Positions 15,071 through 23,396 of a stretch of DNA of 47,463 bases are shown here, in pieces. The notes below the pieces were generated by a model. The model was given only the letters and a program-made list of their open reading frames with translations, was not told the DNA's origin and ran no database searches. Source of the stretch: Ornatilinea sp. (GTDB lineage: Bacteria; Chloroflexota; Anaerolineae; Anaerolineales; Anaerolineaceae); contig JAHDQE010000073.1 of assembly GCA_018433975.1 (NCBI GenBank), forward strand, positions 1 to 47,463. Reading direction: 5' to 3'. The first letter of the stretch is position 1, and each line of letters starts with the position of its first letter. A program made the position numbers and the translations under genes.

Positions 15071-15781
15071 ATGGCACGAGGGATTAACGAGAGTGAATAC
15101 GCCGGCAGGCGCAATGAAATTCTGGATGCGGCCCAGCGGCTGGTGTATACCAAAGGCTTCCGGCCGATGACGATCCAGGATATTCTGGACGAACTGCACA
15201 TCTCCAAGGGGGCCTTTTACCATTATTTTGACTCAAAACAGGATCTGTTGGAAGCCCTGATTGGGCGCATGCTGGAGGCGATCGAGGACCTGGTGGTGCC
15301 GATTGTCCGCGACCCGGAGCTGGGGGCGCTCGAAAAGCTGGAGCGCTTCTTCCGGGCGATTTCCGGCTGGAAGATTGACCGGAAGACCTTCCTCCTGGCG
15401 CTGTTCCAGAGCTGGTACAGCGAGGATAACGCCGTGGTACGCCACAAGGTGGAAGCCGAGTCCATCGAGGCGATGGGCCCGCTGCTGACCGAGATCATCC
15501 GGGAGGGCATCCAGACGGGGGTGTTAAATTCGCCTTACCCCGAGTACGCCGCCAGATTGTTTTTCACCCTGGCGATTGGGATGGGGGATTCGCTGGGGAT
15601 GGCGCTGCTCTCGGCAGAGCCGGAAGCGTACGACCCGCGCAGCGTTGAAACCATCGTCGCGGCTTACACGGATGCCATTGAACATGTGCTGGGCGCCCCG
15701 GCGGGTTCCATGAATTTGTTTTACATGGATGCGTTAAATGAATGGATGATGTCGGTCGGAGAGCAGCATACTACCCTTTGA
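15071..15781 (+). CDS. TetR/AcrR-family transcriptional regulator
   Basis: 236 residues. N-terminal HTH at about 15-62: RRNEILDAAQRLVYTKGF, TIQDILDELHISKGAFYHYF, DSKQDLLEAL, the classical TetR signature. The C-terminal ligand-binding half (70-236) is not assigned to a subfamily. Preceded by its own promoter and a perfect operator, and followed 85 nt later by an exporter operon, so it most likely represses itself and the ABC genes and is released by an exported or toxic compound. It lies immediately after the repeat region. Confidence 0.9.
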   Translation: MARGINESEYAGRRNEILDAAQRLVYTKGFRPMTIQDILDELHISKGAFYHYFDSKQDLLEALIGRMLEAIEDLVVPIVRDPELGALEKLERFFRAISGWKIDRKTFLLALFQSWYSEDNAVVRHKVEAESIEAMGPLLTEIIREGIQTGVLNSPYPEYAARLFFTLAIGMGDSLGMALLSAEPEAYDPRSVETIVAAYTDAIEHVLGAPAGSMNLFYMDALNEWMMSVGEQHTTL

Positions 15782-15866
15782 TCGGTATTTTGCAGGCAGA
15801 GGATTAAGATATGGAAAAATCCGCTAAATTTCTGGTGAAGATACAGTACAGAAAGGAACACCGAGA

Positions 15867-17090
15867 ATGAAATTATATATCCGTTTGGCCTGGCGCAACA
15901 TCTGGCGCCACCGCAGCCGGACCCTGATCGTGGTGCTGGCGATCAGCCTGACCATGGGGATGATGCTGTGGTATGACGGCCTGATCAATGGTTTCCAGCA
16001 GGATATCAACGCCAACGCGGTCAAGGTGATGGGCGGAAACATCCAGATCCATAATGTGGATTATCCCCAAAACCACAACGCGCTTCTCCCGGTGGAGAAC
16101 GACGGTGCGGTAATCGCCGCGGCGGAGAGCCTGCCGCAGGTGCTGGCGGCATCGCGCCGCATCCAGACCGGGGGTATGGCCAGCAACCGGGAGGGTACCT
16201 TCCCGGTGAGCATCATCGGCGTGGAACCGGAGAAAGAAGCGCCGTACAGCCTGGTCCCGGAGAACACCGTCGCCGGCCGCTACCTCACCGCTGATGACCA
16301 GGACGCGGTGTTCATCGGCAAGGGGCTGGCGGATGCCATGGGTATCACGGTTGGCGACCGCTTCCCGCTGGTGGGGCGGGCCACGCACCAGCAAATGCGC
16401 ACCCGCACCATGGAAGTTGTCGGTATTTACGATCTGGGTATGGCCAGCCTGGAAAAAACCATGCTTTTCGTCTCGCTAGGCGAAGCGCAGGATCTTTACA
16501 GCCTGAGCGGACAATCCACCGAAGTGATTGTGACCCTCCAGCACATTGACCAGGAAACAGCAGTCATTTCCGCGCTTGAATCCCGGCTTCCCGGCTACGA
16601 TATCGGGTCCTGGGCGGATAATTACCCCGACCTGGCCAACGCGGTGACCACCAAAAGCACGGTGATGGATATTTTTAGTGTGATCATTCTCGGCATCTCA
16701 GGCATTGGCGTCCTGAACATCCTGATGATGGCGGTGATGGAGCGCACGCGTGAGATCGGCGTGATGGCTGCCATGGGGATGCGCCCGCGCCAGATTTCGC
16801 TGACCTTTTTGCTGGAAGGCGCCATGAGGGCCCTGGTAGGTCTGGTGGCAGGTGTCGCTTTTGGTCTGCTGATCAACCTGATCATGAAGTTCGTCGGCCT
16901 GGATTACAGCATGATGTCGGATGCCGCGGATTATCTGGCCTTGATGAGCGGAAAGATCTACCCCACCTGGGGCGTTGAGAAACTGCCGCTGCGCGTGATG
17001 ACCGTCCTGATCATCACCCTGCTGGCATCCTTCGTGCCGGCCCGCGATGCGGCCCGCAACGAACCGGCTGAAGCCCTGCATTACGTTTGA
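15867..17090 (+). CDS. ABC transporter permease, FtsX/MacB-like, pair A first subunit
   Basis: 407 residues. One N-terminal membrane helix (about 20-40, after RLAWRNIWRHRSRT), an extracytoplasmic domain of about 220 residues, then three helices at about 270-295, 320-345 and 370-390, and the typical ERTREIGVMAAMGMRPRQI coupling segment. This is the mechanotransmission/lipoprotein-exporter type of permease. Its partner starts 10 nt after its stop. A paralogue of the same length lies at 20640, with the same start (MKL.RLAWRNIWRHR) and end (PAEALHY). ATPase and adaptor follow in the operon. Confidence 0.9.
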   Translation: MKLYIRLAWRNIWRHRSRTLIVVLAISLTMGMMLWYDGLINGFQQDINANAVKVMGGNIQIHNVDYPQNHNALLPVENDGAVIAAAESLPQVLAASRRIQTGGMASNREGTFPVSIIGVEPEKEAPYSLVPENTVAGRYLTADDQDAVFIGKGLADAMGITVGDRFPLVGRATHQQMRTRTMEVVGIYDLGMASLEKTMLFVSLGEAQDLYSLSGQSTEVIVTLQHIDQETAVISALESRLPGYDIGSWADNYPDLANAVTTKSTVMDIFSVIILGISGIGVLNILMMAVMERTREIGVMAAMGMRPRQISLTFLLEGAMRALVGLVAGVAFGLLINLIMKFVGLDYSMMSDAADYLALMSGKIYPTWGVEKLPLRVMTVLIITLLASFVPARDAARNEPAEALHYV

Positions 17091-17100
17091 GGTAACATCG

Positions 17101-18321
17101 ATGATTCAATTAATCAAAATGGCTTATCGCGACCTTGGCCGCAACCGGCGGCGCTCATTTTTCTCGGCCCTTGCGCACGGGCTCGGCCTGGCGATTCTGA
17201 TCTTTATGGCCGCTTTTATCAACGGCGAACTGCGCGGAGCGACGGATGCCTCCATTCGCCTTTCGAGCGGGCACATTCAGGTGCGGGCAGAGAGTTTTTC
17301 GGACGACAAAACCAGCCTGGCCTGGAAAGACCTGCTGGAGGACCCTGACCAGCTCGCCGGCCAGATTTCAACCCTTGAACCGGTTCTGGCGGCGACCCCG
17401 CGGCTGTTCGCGAGCGGCGTGTATAATGCCAAAGACGAAACCCTGGGCATCCGCATCATCGGCATCGAGCCGGATTCGGAAGCCAACCTGCCCTACCGCA
17501 ACGGTTTGCTCAGCGGGTCCTTCCTGACCGCGGACGACCGCCAGGGAATCCTGATCGGCAAACCATTGGCGGAGAAAAACGACATTCAGGTTGGCGACTC
17601 GATCACCCTGCTGATCAATACTTCGGAGGGAGAGATTGATGAGCAGTCCTTCACCGTGCGCGGCATCTATACCACCGATACTTCAAGCCTCGACGAGATT
17701 ACCATCCTGATGCCGATTTCGAAAGCGCAGGCCATCACTCGCACGGAAAACCATGCCAGCATCATTTTTGTGCTCCTGAAAAATACCGACCAGACCGGCG
17801 CGGTGGCGGCGGCACTCAATGCCCCGAACCTTCAGGTGGTTACCTGGAAGGATTTGAACCCGCTGCTGATGATGATGGATGATCTGATTGCCTCTTACAT
17901 CTATATCCTGTACGCCATCGTGCTTGCCATCACATCGACGGTAATTGTCAACACCCTGATCATGACGGTGTATGAACGCACCCGGGAAATCGGCATACTG
18001 GCGGCGCTGGGCATGCGCAGCCGGCGCATTATGGCGCTCTTCCTGACCGAATCCTCTTTGCTGGCAATCGGCGGCATTGTCATCGGCCTGATCATCGGCG
18101 GCGTCATGACGTTCTTTGCGACAAAGTATGGTTTTTATATCGGTGATATGGGCTTAACGGGTATTATTATGGGAGACCGTGTTTTTGCTCACATGAAAGC
18201 GGCAGACACGATCGTATTAAGCCTGATTTCTCTCGGCATTACGCTGCTGGCAGGTTTTCTGCCCGCCGCGATGGCCGCTCGTATGGAACCTGTCGCAGCC
18301 CTGCGCGGCGGCAAGAAATAA
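17101..18321 (+). CDS. ABC transporter permease, FtsX/MacB-like, pair A second subunit
   Basis: 406 residues, same topology as the previous gene: helix about 20-42 after [13 protein letters not shown], large external domain, three C-terminal helices with [19 protein letters not shown], ending in [14 protein letters not shown]. The start at 17101 follows GAGGTAACATCG; an in-frame codon at 17047 lies inside the previous gene. The pair would form a heterodimeric permease with the ATPase at 18341. Paralogue of the gene at 21875 (shared [18 protein letters not shown] and [14 protein letters not shown] segments). Confidence 0.9.
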   Translation: MIQLIKMAYRDLGRNRRRSFFSALAHGLGLAILIFMAAFINGELRGATDASIRLSSGHIQVRAESFSDDKTSLAWKDLLEDPDQLAGQISTLEPVLAATPRLFASGVYNAKDETLGIRIIGIEPDSEANLPYRNGLLSGSFLTADDRQGILIGKPLAEKNDIQVGDSITLLINTSEGEIDEQSFTVRGIYTTDTSSLDEITILMPISKAQAITRTENHASIIFVLLKNTDQTGAVAAALNAPNLQVVTWKDLNPLLMMMDDLIASYIYILYAIVLAITSTVIVNTLIMTVYERTREIGILAALGMRSRRIMALFLTESSLLAIGGIVIGLIIGGVMTFFATKYGFYIGDMGLTGIIMGDRVFAHMKAADTIVLSLISLGITLLAGFLPAAMAARMEPVAALRGGKK

Positions 18322-18340
18322 GCATTTGGAGAACAATACA

Positions 18341-19054
18341 ATGGAAGTCATTCGAACCGAAAAAGTTACTCGAGTCTATAAAATTGGCGAGGTGGAAACA
18401 CAAGCCCTGCGCGGCGTGGATCTTTTGATCCAGAGTGGAGAGTTCACCGCGCTGGTCGGTCCCTCCGGTTCCGGAAAAACCACCCTGCTGCAGTTGATCG
18501 GCTGTCTGGACGTGCCTACCAGCGGGAAGGTGTTCATCAACGGGAAAGACGTCACCTCGCTCAACCGCGACCAGCGCGCCGATATGCGCCGGAGTACGAT
18601 TGGTTTTATTTTCCAGTTTTTTGCGCTGATCCCGACCCTGACGGCGTATGAGAATATTGAGATGCCCCTGTTGATGAGCAATGGGCGCAGTGCAACACAG
18701 ATCCGGGACCGGGTGAACTATTTATTGGAAGCGGTGGATATGGCCGACCGCGCCCAGCACCGCCCGGACCAGTTGAGCGGCGGGCAGCAGCAGCGGGTGG
18801 CGATCGCCCGCGCTCTGGCGACGGAGCCTTCCATGATCCTTGCGGATGAGCCGACTGCCAACCTGGATACGCCCAACGGGCACCAGATCATGGAGATTAT
18901 GACCCGGTTGAACCAGGAAACCGGAGTTACTTTTGTATTTGCCACACACGACCCGCGGGTAATCCAATACGCCCGGCGCACGGTTGTCCTGCGCGATGGA
19001 TTAATTGACCGGGAAGAAAACGCTGAAGAGGAAATGATTTTCGCAGGAGATTAA
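18341..19054 (+). CDS. ABC transporter ATPase, MacB/LolD-like
   Basis: 238 residues. Walker [10 protein letters not shown], signature LSGGQQQRV, Walker B MILADEPT with D-loop NLD, and the H-switch THD are all intact. The start at 18341 follows GGAGAA at 18328-18333; a TTG at 18326 overlaps that site and is unlikely. It is the only ATPase in this operon yet is flanked by two permease pairs, so it may power both, or the second pair may borrow an ATPase from elsewhere. Substrate unknown. Confidence 0.93.
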   Translation: MEVIRTEKVTRVYKIGEVETQALRGVDLLIQSGEFTALVGPSGSGKTTLLQLIGCLDVPTSGKVFINGKDVTSLNRDQRADMRRSTIGFIFQFFALIPTLTAYENIEMPLLMSNGRSATQIRDRVNYLLEAVDMADRAQHRPDQLSGGQQQRVAIARALATEPSMILADEPTANLDTPNGHQIMEIMTRLNQETGVTFVFATHDPRVIQYARRTVVLRDGLIDREENAEEEMIFAGD

Positions 19055-19056
19055 AG

Positions 19057-20295
19057 ATGAAAACCAGGACGCTTGTAGTTCTGCTGCTGGCCGTTTTCCT
19101 GACCGGGTGCGGGAGCATCGCGAAAGCCACCCCAACACCCCTGCCGACCGTGGTGCTGGGCAATCAGGGTCCATCCACCGCGGACCTTCCGGCGGCCACT
19201 TCCTCGGCGGATAACGCTGCCGTTTACACGGAGAGCAGTGTGCGCGCGGCGGGGTTTGTGGTGCCTGTTCAGGAAGCGCAGCTTGCCTCGATCACCGGCG
19301 GAAAGGTCCAGTCTGTGGATGTCTCCCTGGGGGATACGGTGAAAGAAGGGCAGGTGCTGGTCCATCTGGCAGGCGAGGAAGCGTTGACGGCAGCGGTGGA
19401 TGCCGCGACCGTGGAGCTGCTGGCGGCCGAAAAGGCGTTGAGGGACCTCAAGGAAAATGCCGGACAGACTCACGCTGCCGCCATGCTGCGGCTGGCGAAT
19501 GCGGAGGACGCGCTCGATGAGGCCCGGAAGCACCGCGCGTGGAAGGAGTTCCGCAACGGCTCGCAAAGCACCATTGATGCCGCGCAGGCGGATGTGATCC
19601 TGGCGAAGAACACGCTGGAGGATGCCGAGGATGCCTACAGCGCGGTAGAGGATACTGCCGACGATAACCTGAACCGGGCGGCGGCCCTGAGCGCACTTTC
19701 GAACGCGCGCAAAGCCTACGACCGGGCGGTGGCCAACCTGAATTACCTGCTGGCAATGCCGGATTCGATTGCCGTGGACCAGGCAGAGGCCGAACTCCAG
19801 GCGGCACAGGCCGAGGTAGAGAGCGCGCAGGCGGAGCTGGACCGGCTCCAGGACGGGTTAGACCCGGACGTTCTGGCGCTGGCGGAGGCCAGGGTGAAGA
19901 ATGCCCAATCCCAGTTGAAGGCCGGGCAGACCGCGCTGGATGACCTGCAGCTGAAAGCGCCTTTTGACGGGACGGTGAGCCAGGTTTCCGTTGATAAAGG
20001 GGAATGGGCGGTGCCGGGGCAGCCGGTTGTGGGTCTGGTGGACCTGAGCGAACTGCGGGTGGAGACCACGGACCTGAGTGAACGGGATGTGCCGAAAGTG
20101 AAAGTCGGGCAGAGCGTGCGCGTGCTGGTCAAGGCCCTCGATGTGGAAATTGAAGGTACGGTGCGGGATATTTCCCCGCAGTCCGATACGCTGGGCGGCG
20201 ATGTGGTTTACAAAACGGTCATCAATCTGGGAGACCGTCCCGATGACCTGTACTCCGGAATGAGCGTGGACGTTTTCTTTGATCCAAACTCATAA
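19057..20295 (+). CDS. Lipoprotein periplasmic-adaptor (HlyD/MacA-like) of the ABC exporter
   Basis: 412 residues, starting 2 nt after the ATPase stop. Signal peptide with lipobox LTGC (C18), Ser/Thr/Pro-rich linker, biotinyl-lipoyl-like half motif (about 65-110), a long alpha-hairpin with heptads (about 115-290; many Ala, Glu and Asp residues in AEAELQAAQAEVESAQAEL), the second lipoyl half (LKAPFDGTVSQVSVDKGEW) and a beta-barrel domain. In Gram-negative MacA the protein links to an outer-membrane channel; none is seen here. The lipid anchor would hold it at the outer face of the membrane, consistent with an exporter adaptor. Confidence 0.88.
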   Translation: MKTRTLVVLLLAVFLTGCGSIAKATPTPLPTVVLGNQGPSTADLPAATSSADNAAVYTESSVRAAGFVVPVQEAQLASITGGKVQSVDVSLGDTVKEGQVLVHLAGEEALTAAVDAATVELLAAEKALRDLKENAGQTHAAAMLRLANAEDALDEARKHRAWKEFRNGSQSTIDAAQADVILAKNTLEDAEDAYSAVEDTADDNLNRAAALSALSNARKAYDRAVANLNYLLAMPDSIAVDQAEAELQAAQAEVESAQAELDRLQDGLDPDVLALAEARVKNAQSQLKAGQTALDDLQLKAPFDGTVSQVSVDKGEWAVPGQPVVGLVDLSELRVETTDLSERDVPKVKVGQSVRVLVKALDVEIEGTVRDISPQSDTLGGDVVYKTVINLGDRPDDLYSGMSVDVFFDPNS

Positions 20296-20303
20296 GGTCC
20301 CAA

Positions 20304-20347
20304 TCGGAAAAGGAGTAGAATGGTTTTAGTTCTATCCTCCTTCCGGA
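20304..20347 (+). terminator. Imperfect hairpin after the adaptor gene
   Basis: TCGGAAAAGGAGTAGAA (20304-20320) can pair with TTCTATCCTCCTTCCGGA (20330-20347) with bulges, loop about 9 nt. No clear T run follows. It could weaken transcription between the adaptor and the second permease pair or stabilise the upstream message. Confidence 0.35.
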
Positions 20348-20372
20348 TAAATCTGCCAAAGGACATGAAATC

Positions 20373-20483
20373 TTGCATAATTTCAAGCATTTAACACCAA
20401 CACAGAAGACAATAGCAGCCGGTTTCTTTCTGGTATTCATCCTTATGGGTATTGGAGTATCTCTGTTCAACTTCATCCGGTAA
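20373..20483 (+). CDS. Possible 36-residue membrane peptide
   Basis: A short frame from a TTG at 20373, with AAAGGA at 20358-20363 as ribosome site, encodes one hydrophobic helix (TIAAGFFLVFILMGIGVSLF) preceded by HNFKHLTPTQK and ended by NFIR. The start resembles the first helix of TrkH/KtrB potassium transporters (LTPTQ followed by a long hydrophobic run), so this may be a remnant of such a gene, or a genuine small membrane protein in the exporter operon. Nothing after the stop continues a transporter. Too short for firm support. Confidence 0.35.
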   Translation: MHNFKHLTPTQKTIAAGFFLVFILMGIGVSLFNFIR

Positions 20484-20639
20484 AGAAAACCATGCTTACA
20501 ATCAGGGTATTAACGTCAAACGGCTGGGTGCTTGGGTTCAGCTCCTGGGAGCAGCAAAAGGGCGTTAAGCAGGCCTTGAGCATAAAATGAATTACTCGGA
20601 GGATATCGGGAGTCCACGATCCTTGAAAGGAAACACAAG

Positions 20640-21863
20640 ATGAAATTGTTCCTGCGGTTGGCCTGGCGTAATATCTGGCGGCACCGCCTCCGCACCCTGA
20701 GTATTGTCCTGACAATCAGCCTGACGATGACCTTAATGTTTTTCATCGATGGGTTATATAACGGTATGCTGCAAGACCTGGACATCAACACGATCAAGTT
20801 GAACGGGAGCAACATCCAGATTTACGCTGCGGATTTTGTCTCCACCTCGGACACCCCGCTTTTGCCGGTTCCTAATGATCAGGCTGTGGTCCAGGCTGCT
20901 GAAAGCCTGCCGCAGGTGATCTCTGCCTCCCGCCGGATCGAGACTTCCGGCCTGGCGAGCAACAAAGAGGGCGCTTTCCCGGTCAGCATCACCGGCATTG
21001 AGCCGGAGGTGGAACAGGCCGTCAGTTCAATTGCTCAGAGGATCTCCGCCGGCCGGCACCTGACTTCCGACGACCTGGATAACGTCTACATCGGAAAGAG
21101 CCTGGCAGAAGAGATGCAGATCGGTGTGGGCGACCGCTTTACCCTGGCCGGGCAAAGCACGCACAAACAGATCCGCTCCCGCAGCATGACCGTGGTGGGG
21201 ATTTATGATGTGGGGCTGCCATCCATCGAAAAAAGCATGGTGTTCATGTCGCTGCGGGAAGCTCAGGACTTATACGGTCTTACCGAACAATCTTCCGAGG
21301 TGATCGTTTCGCTGGAAAAGATTTCGCAGCAGAAGGACGTTCTGAAGGCGCTGCGGGCGGCACTGCCGGGCTACACGATCACGGACTGGAAGACCAATAA
21401 CAGCCTTTACGATGCGGTCGAAACGGAATACCGCTTCTGGGATATCCTCAGTTTTGCCATGCTTTCTATCGCCGGGATTGGTATTTTCAACTTGCTGCAA
21501 ATGTCGGTCTTTGAACGCACGCGCGAGATCGGAATCCTGGGGGCCATTGGCTTCAAGCAGCGCCAGATCGCTTCCCTCTTCCTGCTGGAAGGCAGCATTA
21601 TCGGTTTGTTCGGGTTGGTGATTGGGATAAGCCTTGGCCTGCTGACCAACAGCATCTTTGGGCGGGTTGGGCTCGGTTTTGGGGAGCTTGAAGCGATGGC
21701 CGAGACCATGGCTTTGATGAGCGACCGGATCTACTTCACCATGGGGTTGGAAAAACTCCCGCTGCGCATCCTGACGGTGGTAGTCGCTTCCATTGTGGCG
21801 TCATTCTTTCCTGCTCGCGAGGCCGCTCACCATGAGCCTGCCGAAGCGCTGCATTATCTGTAA
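20640..21863 (+). CDS. ABC transporter permease, FtsX/MacB-like, pair B first subunit
   Basis: 407 residues, the same length as the pair A first subunit and about half identical to it by eye, including RLAWRNIWRHR, AAESLPQV, SRRI, FPVSI, VVGIYD and the PAEALHY end. Four predicted membrane helices in the FtsX arrangement; coupling segment [25 protein letters not shown]-type site before the ATG. The divergence is concentrated in the external domain, which suggests a different substrate or adaptor. No ATPase gene accompanies this pair. Confidence 0.89.
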   Translation: MKLFLRLAWRNIWRHRLRTLSIVLTISLTMTLMFFIDGLYNGMLQDLDINTIKLNGSNIQIYAADFVSTSDTPLLPVPNDQAVVQAAESLPQVISASRRIETSGLASNKEGAFPVSITGIEPEVEQAVSSIAQRISAGRHLTSDDLDNVYIGKSLAEEMQIGVGDRFTLAGQSTHKQIRSRSMTVVGIYDVGLPSIEKSMVFMSLREAQDLYGLTEQSSEVIVSLEKISQQKDVLKALRAALPGYTITDWKTNNSLYDAVETEYRFWDILSFAMLSIAGIGIFNLLQMSVFERTREIGILGAIGFKQRQIASLFLLEGSIIGLFGLVIGISLGLLTNSIFGRVGLGFGELEAMAETMALMSDRIYFTMGLEKLPLRILTVVVASIVASFFPAREAAHHEPAEALHYL

Positions 21864-21874
21864 GGCGAATCATC

Positions 21875-23101
21875 ATGATACAACTGATCAAAATGTCTCT
21901 CCGTGATCTGGGGCGCAACCCTCGCCGCTCTATTTTTTCTGCAATGGCGCTGGCGATTGGCGTGATGATGTTGATGCTGACCTTTGGCATTATCAACGGC
22001 GAAATCAACGGCTCAACCGAATCCACGATCCGGCTGTACAGCGGGCATCTCCAGGTAAGGGCAGAAGACTATAAAGAGAATAAGACCAGCCTGGCCTGGA
22101 AAGACCTGATCGAAGACCCCGACCTGATCGTGGCGCAGCTCTCTTCGCTGGCGCCCGTCCGGGTTGCCACACCGCGTCTCTTTGTGACCGGTATTGTCTC
22201 TTCGGGAAAACAAACGATTGGTTTGCGGATTATGGGTGTTGACCCGGTTTCCGAGGCCAATGCTCCCTACCGGGATGGTCTGGTCAGCGGAGAATTCCCG
22301 ACCGACGACGACCGCGAAGGGATCCTGATCGGCGTGCCCCTGGCCGAAAAGCTAAATGTGCAGGTCGGCGATTCGCTGCTTTTATTGATCAACACCTCCA
22401 ATGGAGAGATCAGTGAACAGTCTTTCACCGTGCGTGGTACCTACAGCACGGGGACCACGGCTCTGGATAAAAACACCATCCTGATGCCTCTCTCTAAAGC
22501 TCAGGCCATCACCCAGACGGAGAACCACGCCACCATCATCTTTGTGCTGCTTGAAGACCGGGATCAGGCCCCGGCCGTGGCCGCGGCACTGCAATCCTCT
22601 CCTTTCCAGATTGTGACCTGGGAAGATATGATTGACTTCATGGAAACTTTTAACGAGTACATGAACATCATGACGTTCTTCATTTATCTGGTCATGCTGG
22701 GGATGACCTCCGTGGTGATCGTCAATACCCTGGTGATGTCCGTCCGCGAACGCACCCGCGAGATCGGGATCTTATCCGCCCTGGGGATGCGGAGTCGTCA
22801 GATCATGGCAAAATTCTTCGCGGAAACCGGGTGGATTGCCACCGGTGGAACCCTTGTGGGGTTGGTGCTGGGCGGCGTGCTGACGGGTATTTTTGCGAAG
22901 CACGGGGTTTACTTTGGGGATTGGGGGATGGACCCCGGTGCTTTTCTTATGGCCGACCGGCTTTATGCCAGCCTGTCCGTGGGAGATGTGGTGACCATTG
23001 CGGTGATTTCATTCACTGTGACCCTGCTGTCGGGGTTTATTCCGGCGGGGATGGCCGCCAGGATGGAGCCGGTTGCGGCGCTGCACGGCGGCAGGCAGTA
23101 G
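21875..23101 (+). CDS. ABC transporter permease, FtsX/MacB-like, pair B second subunit
   Basis: 408 residues, paralogue of the gene at 17101: [16 protein letters not shown] start, [59 protein letters not shown], and [14 protein letters not shown] end. Starts 11 nt after its partner. The pair A/pair B gene order is identical, so the two genes were duplicated together as a unit around the ATPase and adaptor. Last gene of the operon. Confidence 0.89.
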   Translation: MIQLIKMSLRDLGRNPRRSIFSAMALAIGVMMLMLTFGIINGEINGSTESTIRLYSGHLQVRAEDYKENKTSLAWKDLIEDPDLIVAQLSSLAPVRVATPRLFVTGIVSSGKQTIGLRIMGVDPVSEANAPYRDGLVSGEFPTDDDREGILIGVPLAEKLNVQVGDSLLLLINTSNGEISEQSFTVRGTYSTGTTALDKNTILMPLSKAQAITQTENHATIIFVLLEDRDQAPAVAAALQSSPFQIVTWEDMIDFMETFNEYMNIMTFFIYLVMLGMTSVVIVNTLVMSVRERTREIGILSALGMRSRQIMAKFFAETGWIATGGTLVGLVLGGVLTGIFAKHGVYFGDWGMDPGAFLMADRLYASLSVGDVVTIAVISFTVTLLSGFIPAGMAARMEPVAALHGGRQ

Positions 23102-23305
23102 GCCGCGGCGTTCTGCAGCAGATTGTACGGCCTGTGAATGGCGCGGCACTGGTGGAGAGAATCGCCCGTGTAGCGCGCTCTGAGAATTTAAAGAGGGGAA
23201 ATTAAGCCCGGTTTTGCCCGTTTTGTAAGGAAGTTGCAATGGACACGGGATATTGAATCGGAAAAATATTCTGTATAATATAAACATTATCGACAGTGTT
23301 ATCGC

Positions 23306-23332
23306 ATCACTTTGTGATCATCACAAAGTGAT
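23306..23332. promoter_or_regulatory. Perfect 12-bp hairpin before the c-di-GMP gene
   Basis: ATCACTTTGTGA and TCACAAAGTGAT around TCA; CCTTTTT follows on the plus strand (23334-23340), so it may be an intrinsic terminator of the exporter operon or an attenuator in the leader of the next gene. A TATAAT box lies just upstream at 23274-23279 with TTGAAT at 23253-23258 (15-bp spacer, short), which favours the leader interpretation. Confidence 0.5.
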
Positions 23333-23396
23333 ACCTTTTTCACGTCGCAGCCTTTGGAGCTGAGTGGGGAAAAGTTACAGGCCTGGGAGGGTTGTT

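Noticed and set aside
23312..23326. CRP-like site TGTGATCATCACA
   Set aside because: The spacing between half sites is 3, not the 6 of CRP, and the whole is better explained by the longer hairpin with a T run.
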